The notes beneath the pieces are model-generated. The model did not search any database. It was given only the letters and a program-made list of their open reading frames with translations, and was not told the DNA's origin. From Dehalococcoidia bacterium (GTDB lineage: Bacteria > Chloroflexota > Dehalococcoidia > GIF9 > AB-539-J10): DNA of 11,057 bases. Location: the NCBI GenBank assembly GCA_030589825.1, contig JAUUZT010000010.1, positions 1 to 11,057 on the forward strand, written 5' to 3'. Every line of letters begins with the position of its first letter. Positions within the stretch are counted from its first letter, which is position 1. Shown here piece after piece: positions 7,108 to 11,057 of this stretch. A program made the position numbers and the translations under genes.

Positions 7108-7494
7108 ATGTCTAATTATCATTTCGACCATCTTCACCAGGTTACTCCAAATCCAGAAAAGGCAGCGCAGTTTTATGTCAATATATTTGGCGCCAAGGTA
7201 CTGAACACTCAAAGTACGCCTGATGGCAGAGCTCTGATATCTATGGAACTTGGTGGAGCACCAGTTTCGTTGATTAGCCCCACTACTCAGAACCAGGAAG
7301 CCCCAACTCCACCTAAATACTATGGTTTTCACCATTTTGGTATTAGAACCGATGATATCAACACTGCAGTGTCCGAGTTAAAAGCCAAAGGTGTTGAATT
7401 TACTCAAGAAATATCTGAACCCCTTCCAGGTATCAGGATGACTTTCCTGCTAGGGCCTGACAACGTACCCATTGAATTGCTACAACGCAGCTAA
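7108..7494 (+). CDS. VOC-superfamily (glyoxalase/epimerase-fold) protein
   Basis: 128 residues with two beta-alpha-beta-beta-beta modules. The first starts at FDHLHQVTPNPEKAAQFYVNIFGAKV (6-31), the second at YGFHHFGIRTDDINTAVSELKAKGVEF (72-98). Likely metal ligands are His8, His76 (GFHHFGI) and Glu123 (PIELLQ), with Glu47 in SMELGG as a possible fourth. Family members include glyoxalase I, methylmalonyl-CoA epimerase, dioxygenases and resistance proteins; the ending GPDNVPIELLQ resembles the epimerase/glyoxalase type, but the substrate is not predictable. It follows the small Cys protein in a tight operon, so the two may act on the same compound or in the same response. An exceptionally clear hairpin terminator lies 22 bases after its stop codon. 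Confidence 0.88.
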   Translation: MSNYHFDHLHQVTPNPEKAAQFYVNIFGAKVLNTQSTPDGRALISMELGGAPVSLISPTTQNQEAPTPPKYYGFHHFGIRTDDINTAVSELKAKGVEFTQEISEPLPGIRMTFLLGPDNVPIELLQRS

Positions 7495-7516
7495 AGGTTT
7501 TGCCACTATTAACAAC

Positions 7517-7552
7517 AATGCTCCATTCCTGCAAGAGCAGGAATGGAGCATT
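7517..7552. terminator. Perfect 16-bp hairpin, probably bidirectional terminator
   Basis: Arms at 7517-7532 and 7537-7552 are exact inverse complements around a 4-base AAGA loop. It is followed by TATTAATTATTAT on the plus strand, and on the minus strand by GTTGTTAATAG. It lies between the convergent VOC gene and threonine aldolase gene and can serve both. The U tracts are imperfect, so termination efficiency is uncertain. Confidence 0.8.
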
Positions 7553-7589
7553 TATTAATTATTATCTAGTAACTATAGTTATTCGCTTT

Positions 7590-8630
7590 CTAGGCAAGTT
7601 CCTTCACTATTTGTTTCAGTATGCCTAACGTTTCTTCTATGTCTGAGCTATTAACCATACGGTTTGTAACAGCACGAATCTTTCTTCCTCCATATGGCTT
7701 GGCTAGCACCTGACGATCCTCCATTAGCTTAGAAAATTCTTGAGGTGTCACCTTCGCAGGTGGCTCGAACAGGACAATATTAGTTTGTACCCTATCTGGG
7801 TAAATGGTAATTCCAGGCAGTTCAGCCATTCCCATAGCCAGCCTTTTTGCATTGGCATGATCATCTGCCAGGCGATCAACCATCTCCTCAATAGCAACAA
7901 TTCCCGCAGCTGCGATTATTCCTGCCTGCCTCATTCCACCACCAAGCATTTTTCTCCATTTGCGAGCACTGGTAATAAATTCATGCCTGCCACATAGAAG
8001 AGAGCCTACAGGAGCACTTAGTCCTTTGGATAAACAAAAGCTTACCGAGTCCACCTGCGCCGTCAGCTTACTTGCGGGGACCCCCAGAGCAACCGCGGCA
8101 TTGAAGATACGAGCTCCATCAAGATGCACCTTTAAGCCATGCTTCTTTGCCAGTTCAACTACTTCCGAAGTATATTCAGTAGTAAGTACCCGTCCACCAC
8201 AGCGATTCTGTGTATTCTCTATGCAGAGGAGCGTACTGTGAGGGAAATGGATATTGTCCTGCCTTATAGTTTGCTCAATAATACCAGTGTCCATTCTCCC
8301 ATCTATCTCACTGGGTACAGTCCGCATTACAACCCCTCCCAATGCAGATGCTCCACCTACCTCTGCTGCCAGCATATGAGCTTCGCTTCCTAGAATCATC
8401 TCATCTCCAGGGCGCGTATTAACTAATACAGCCAAAAGATTGCTCATAGTACCACTTGGAGTAAATAACGCTGCCTCCTTCCCTAACATAACAGCGGATT
8501 TTTCTTCCAGTAGATTAACGGTAGGATCCTCCACATAGACATCATCACCTACCTCGGCCTCGAACATGGCTCGCCGCATCTCATCAGTCGGCATTGTTAC
8601 CGTATCGCTCCTCAGGTCAATTACCTTCAC
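7590..8630 (-). CDS. ltaE: Low-specificity L-threonine aldolase (PLP-dependent)
   Basis: 346 residues; it cleaves L-threonine or L-allo-threonine to glycine and acetaldehyde (reversibly) in the cytosol. Fold-type I PLP motifs are clear: IDLRSDTVTMPT (4-15), DDVYVEDPTVN (29-39), TPSGTMSN (57-64, PLP phosphate), SEAHM (82-86, His85 stacking on the PLP ring), IENTQNRCGG (137-146), VHLDGARIFNA (168-178, Asp171 and Arg174) and FCLSKGLSAPVGS (198-210), with Lys202 as the Schiff-base lysine. MRQAGIIAAAG (233-243) is also typical. Length is normal. The start is GTG at 8630 with AAGGAGG (8642-8636 on this strand) 5 bases upstream; the next conserved motif begins only three residues in, so no later start is possible. 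The gene is separated from its upstream neighbour by a hairpin, so it probably has its own promoter within 8640-8770. Confidence 0.95.
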   Translation of the reverse strand: MKVIDLRSDTVTMPTDEMRRAMFEAEVGDDVYVEDPTVNLLEEKSAVMLGKEAALFTPSGTMSNLLAVLVNTRPGDEMILGSEAHMLAAEVGGASALGGVVMRTVPSEIDGRMDTGIIEQTIRQDNIHFPHSTLLCIENTQNRCGGRVLTTEYTSEVVELAKKHGLKVHLDGARIFNAAVALGVPASKLTAQVDSVSFCLSKGLSAPVGSLLCGRHEFITSARKWRKMLGGGMRQAGIIAAAGIVAIEEMVDRLADDHANAKRLAMGMAELPGITIYPDRVQTNIVLFEPPAKVTPQEFSKLMEDRQVLAKPYGGRKIRAVTNRMVNSSDIEETLGILKQIVKELA

Positions 8631-8770
8631 AAGAACCTCCTTCGCTACATTCTCATTTGTATAACCATTTAGTGAATTAAATTTCAGATCTTTGTTTAAC
8701 CGTCCTCTCCATAGTCCTCAATAAACTATGAAGATTAACCTGGATAGTTACCAAAAGAAATTTATCAATT

Positions 8771-8798
8771 GAATACCCTGATATAAATCAGGGTATTC
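8771..8798. terminator. Perfect 12-bp hairpin downstream of the small barrel-protein gene
   Basis: Arms GAATACCCTGAT (8771-8782) and ATCAGGGTATTC (8787-8798) flank a 4-base loop. On the minus strand it follows the stop of the 120-residue protein (8827) by about 28 bases and is followed by a T-rich stretch (AATTGATAAATTTCTTTT), so it probably terminates that gene. It also has T-rich sequence on the plus-strand side, but no plus-strand gene ends here. Confidence 0.65.
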
Positions 8799-8826
8799 TT
8801 CCTTTTTCACCCCGAACTGGTATTAG

Positions 8827-9189
8827 TTACTTGTTTTCCCACGTACCTACGGGCTCATATAAAGTCCTGAACTTAACAACCCGCCAGTCTCTGCCAGCCC
8901 ATTTCTGCTCTTGGTCAGCAGACATTGCCTTATTTTCCGGACTGGCACGCCATGCCTGGAAGGCCTCCTTATTCTTGAACTCACCAATAACCAGGTACTC
9001 TGCATGGTCACCTTCCAGAAGTTTATCCCCTTCCTTAAGGGTAGCCTTTTTATATCGGGTAATCTTATCAATCCACTTGGATTTCATTCCCAAAGGCGCG
9101 TGAACATTATCGCTCCACTCATTGTACTCCTCTTCATATTCACTTGGAACCGTCACGCCGACAATAAATATTGCTCTTTTTTCCGACAT
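8827..9189 (-). CDS. Small dimeric alpha/beta-barrel-type protein (EthD/DUF4286/ABM-like)
   Basis: 120 residues, soluble, no signal peptide. The pattern beta strand (RAIFIVGVTV, 5-14), then EYEEEYNEWSDNVHAPLGM (17-35), then KITRYKKA, LVIGEF (66-71), a helix (KEAFQAWRASPENKAM, 74-89) and WRVVKFRTLYEPVG (102-115) matches ferredoxin-like dimeric alpha/beta-barrel proteins, in which an N-terminal strand is followed by EYN-W-D--H-P and GF/RY elements. His30 lies where many relatives have a conserved histidine. Such proteins serve as small oxygenases, degradation helpers or ligand-binding proteins; no particular reaction can be assigned. Start ATG at 9189 has AAGGAGG (9201-9195) 5 bases upstream. 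A hairpin closes it, so it appears monocistronic. The exact family name is uncertain. Confidence 0.75.
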   Translation of the reverse strand: MSEKRAIFIVGVTVPSEYEEEYNEWSDNVHAPLGMKSKWIDKITRYKKATLKEGDKLLEGDHAEYLVIGEFKNKEAFQAWRASPENKAMSADQEQKWAGRDWRVVKFRTLYEPVGTWENK

Positions 9190-9421
9190 GTTATCCTCCT
9201 TCTATACTGAAGCCCTTTCTCTGCTTGGCTCTTTGACTTAATTATAACCCTATAAGCCTGTCCAGATATAGTGTTACTACTTTTTCTTATATCCTGTCAT
9301 CATATACTTTCTGGATTTTCTTCTTAATATACATGACTCAAAGAAAGTAATATATGATATACAATGATTAGACTCTATGCTAAAATACCTCCATTATATT
9401 CCTTTTATAGCCAATTAAACT
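9190..9421. other. Divergent AT-rich promoter region between the barrel-protein and MFS genes
   Basis: On the minus strand a perfect TATAAT lies at 9246-9241 (plus-strand ATTATA), about 50 bases upstream of the barrel-protein ATG, but with no good -35 at 17 bases. On the plus strand TATATT (9395-9400) is a possible -10 for the MFS gene, giving a leader of only about 15 bases. An interrupted inverted repeat occupies 9299-9358. No ORF is supported. Confidence 0.4.
9299..9358. repeat. Interrupted inverted repeat in divergent promoter region
   Basis: Left arm ATCATATACTTTCT (9299-9312) is matched by the inverse complement AGAAAGTATATGAT at 9342-9358, which carries a 3-base insertion (ATA). The arms are about 30 bases apart. 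It could be a paired regulator site or a hairpin; the AT-rich composition means chance is possible. Confidence 0.4.
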
Positions 9422-10636
9422 GTGGAAAGGGAAATCATTATTCAAGAGAATAAACACCATTCACTTATTTTGAAATTGTTGCCACTCTTTATACTGGCGC
9501 ATTTTTCTCACCATCTAGTAATGGCGCTTTTGGTACCACTGATGCCCCTGATACGTGAGGAGTTTTCCCTCAATTACACGCAGGCTGGCTGGCTTAGCTC
9601 GGCATTTTTACTGTCGTATGGCGTAAGCCAGTTACCCGGAGGATGGCTTGCAGACCGAGTTAGCCCGCGTCTTCTGATCACAATAGGAATCTCTGGAGTA
9701 TCGCTGGCTGGCCTTATGGCCGGCCTTGCGCCAAACTATATCCTGCTGGCCGCGGCGCTGGTTCTAATGGGCCTTCTTGGAGGCGGCTACCATCCCTCTG
9801 CAGCTCCATTAATCTCTGCAGTAGTTGAGCCAAAGAAGATAGGACGATCTTTAGGACTGCACCAGATAGGTGGTACTGCCAGCTACTTCCTGGCACCGCT
9901 GATTGCAGTAGGCATTGCCTCTATCTTTGGTTGGCGCAATTCATTCATTGGCGTTGCCATTCCTGCCATCGTTCTTGGCCTGATGCTCTACATGATACTG
10001 GGACGCATGGGAATAACCGGCCAGTATGAGAAAACCCTCAAAAACAGCGTCACTACAGAGACTAATGAAGAGACCCCTGGCCAAAGACGACGCATGATTT
10101 CATTTATGTCGCTGAGCATAATAGGTAAAGCCCTGGTTGTCGGCGTAATATCATTTATTCCACTATTCATTGTCGACCGCTTTGGCATTGGTGATATAAA
10201 AGCAGGAGGATTGCTGTTTATTGTATACCTCGGCGGTCTATGGGCAGGACCTCTGGGAGGATATCTCTCCGATCGACTGGGGAAGGTACGTGTAATGTTG
10301 GCGGTCAGCTTAATCACCGGACCCACTATTTATCTACTAAACCTGACCTCCTTTGGTTTCAGCCTGTATATGGTCATGTTAGGCATAGGCATGTGCATGT
10401 ATATGTTAATGCCCACATCGGAATCCTATATCATCAGTCACAGCCCGGGACGTCACCGCTCAACTATCCTCGGCATCTATTACTTTGGAAGCCGTGGAGG
10501 ACCGGGCGTAATCACACCAATACTGGGATACTTAATAGACAAGTTTGGCTTTAGTTATGCTTTCACCCTGGCAGGGGTTGCAGTACTTGCAGTAACTCTC
10601 ATTTGTTCCCTTTTTCTTCATGGAACCAGGGATTAG
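9422..10636 (+). CDS. Major facilitator superfamily transporter (12 TM, Fsr-like)
   Basis: 404 residues, a cytoplasmic-membrane secondary transporter. Twelve hydrophobic segments fall into two six-helix halves joined by a polar loop (about 195-225). Motif A, GGWLADRVSPR (73-83), and its repeat in the second half, GGYLSDRLGK (279-288), are the MFS signatures. GGYHPSAAPL (121-130) and GRSLGLHQIGGTASYFLAPL (141-160) resemble the fosmidomycin-resistance (Fsr)-type drug-efflux branch, but the substrate is unproven. The GTG at 9422 lacks a Shine-Dalgarno site, and an in-frame TAA at 9416-9418 rules out an upstream start; the first in-frame ATG (residue 34) is inside helix 1 and too late. It is divergent from the barrel-protein gene and converges on the CinA-like gene with only 8 bases between the stops. 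No neighbouring regulator hints at the cargo. Confidence 0.9.
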   Translation: MEREIIIQENKHHSLILKLLPLFILAHFSHHLVMALLVPLMPLIREEFSLNYTQAGWLSSAFLLSYGVSQLPGGWLADRVSPRLLITIGISGVSLAGLMAGLAPNYILLAAALVLMGLLGGGYHPSAAPLISAVVEPKKIGRSLGLHQIGGTASYFLAPLIAVGIASIFGWRNSFIGVAIPAIVLGLMLYMILGRMGITGQYEKTLKNSVTTETNEETPGQRRRMISFMSLSIIGKALVVGVISFIPLFIVDRFGIGDIKAGGLLFIVYLGGLWAGPLGGYLSDRLGKVRVMLAVSLITGPTIYLLNLTSFGFSLYMVMLGIGMCMYMLMPTSESYIISHSPGRHRSTILGIYYFGSRGGPGVITPILGYLIDKFGFSYAFTLAGVAVLAVTLICSLFLHGTRD

Positions 10637-10644
10637 TTATTTCT

Positions 10645-11057
10645 TTATATTGAGCTTAGCAATTTTCTCAGCTCTGAAAGAGCATAATGTCCTGCTCTGG
10701 TCTTCATTTGCGGATGTCTTCTCGAATGAATTTGTACTGTATGAATTACAGGGTTCTCACATTCTATAGCTATGAATACTTTGTCGGTCAAGCTTCCTTC
10801 TGAACTTTCTGTATAACCTTCTATACCGATGCCAATATCAGCGGAAAATGTGCGCCGTACCAGAGATGCCATTGCCGTCACTATCTTGCTATAATCTCTT
10901 TTATCCAACAGGGCAGACTCGACTCCCAGTGCAATCTTTGCCTCCCTGGACCCTGTCACCAGAGCCCCTCTAAAATAACTTTCGACGCGTGGTTCTTCAC
11001 ATAAATTATGGGCTAAGATTCCGCCACTAAATGAATCAGCAAAAGCCAGCGAAAGTC
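10645..11057 (-). CDS. CinA C-terminal-domain (PncC-like) protein, divergent and partial
   Basis: The frame is open through the right edge of the window, so the 5' end is missing; 136 residues are visible, and CinA-C/PncC domains are about 155-165. PncC amidases convert nicotinamide mononucleotide to nicotinic acid mononucleotide in pyridine-nucleotide recycling. Fragment residues 6-12, ADSFSGG, align with the family AESCTGG (Ser8 as nucleophile), and FRGALVTGSREAKIALGV (28-45) aligns with the FERGFVTYSNEAK block, with Lys40 exactly 32 residues after Ser8, the spacing of the Ser/Lys dyad I recall for E. coli PncC (Ser31/Lys63). The conserved Tyr of that block is Gly35, and the GIAGPGG loop is replaced by GYTESSEG. 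An internal GTG (10959) is not the true start because homology runs upstream of it. It may be an altered or inactive relative; family membership is fairly sure, activity is not. Confidence 0.75.
   Translation of the reverse strand, partial: LSLAFADSFSGGILAHNLCEEPRVESYFRGALVTGSREAKIALGVESALLDKRDYSKIVTAMASLVRRTFSADIGIGIEGYTESSEGSLTDKVFIAIECENPVIHTVQIHSRRHPQMKTRAGHYALSELRKLLSSI

Noticed and set aside
8710..8730. Short inverted repeat CATAGT...ACTATG upstream of the threonine aldolase gene
   Set aside because: Only 6-base arms with a 9-base spacer in AT-rich DNA; expected by chance and not placed on a clear promoter.
10240..10554. Plus-strand 104-residue reading frame within the MFS gene
   Set aside because: It is an alternate frame of the transporter with His/Arg-rich, low-quality composition and no motif or start signal.
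1..11057. CRISPR array, tRNA/rRNA, insertion sequence, prophage or defence system
   Set aside because: No regular repeats, RNA-gene motifs, transposase or integrase motifs, or recognisable defence genes were seen on either strand.

Overview
The window reads as an ordinary chromosomal segment of a bacterium of moderate-to-low GC (roughly low-to-mid 40s % by eye, with AT-rich gaps). Most genes have good Shine-Dalgarno sites (AGGAGG type), ATG or GTG starts and sigma-70-like promoters. The mix of protein types would fit an environmental, possibly anaerobic, Chloroflexota-like bacterium, but nothing here fixes the phylum. I see no tRNA, rRNA, CRISPR array, transposase, phage gene or plasmid function.

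Layout: (1) 1-1768, plus strand: a LemA protein cut by the left edge, then a membrane-bound M48 (HtpX-like) metalloprotease with an extra C-terminal CxC/CxxC zinc-ribbon-like tail. (2) 1849-4233: a HAD-family hydrolase (minus) transcribed divergently from a GT20 trehalose-6-phosphate synthase (plus); the shared gap carries a promoter facing each way. (3) 4414-5496: a Ldh2/MDH2-family NAD(P)-dependent dehydrogenase with its own TTGACA-N17-TATTAT promoter. (4) 5613-6629, minus: a type I-beta DAHP synthase with an N-terminal regulatory domain. (5) 6859-7494, plus: a two-gene operon of a 78-residue four-cysteine protein and a VOC-fold protein, closed by a perfect 16-bp hairpin. (6) 7590-9189, minus: a low-specificity threonine aldolase and, upstream of it and separated by a second hairpin, a small dimeric alpha/beta-barrel-type protein. 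(7) 9422-10636, plus: a 12-helix MFS transporter. (8) 10645-11057, minus: a partial, divergent CinA C-terminal-domain protein running off the right edge.

The genes do not form one pathway. LemA and the M48 protease are a common membrane pair. OtsA makes trehalose 6-phosphate but no OtsB phosphatase is visible; the divergent HAD protein is the only phosphatase-like neighbour and has an altered motif I. The DAHP synthase (aromatic amino acids) and threonine aldolase (Thr/Gly) stand alone. The points most worth a second look are the protease tail, the orphan OtsA beside an atypical HAD protein, the small Cys protein coupled to a VOC protein, and the CinA-like protein that keeps the Ser/Lys pair but loses the Tyr and the Gly-rich loop. 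I found no convincing new multi-gene system.
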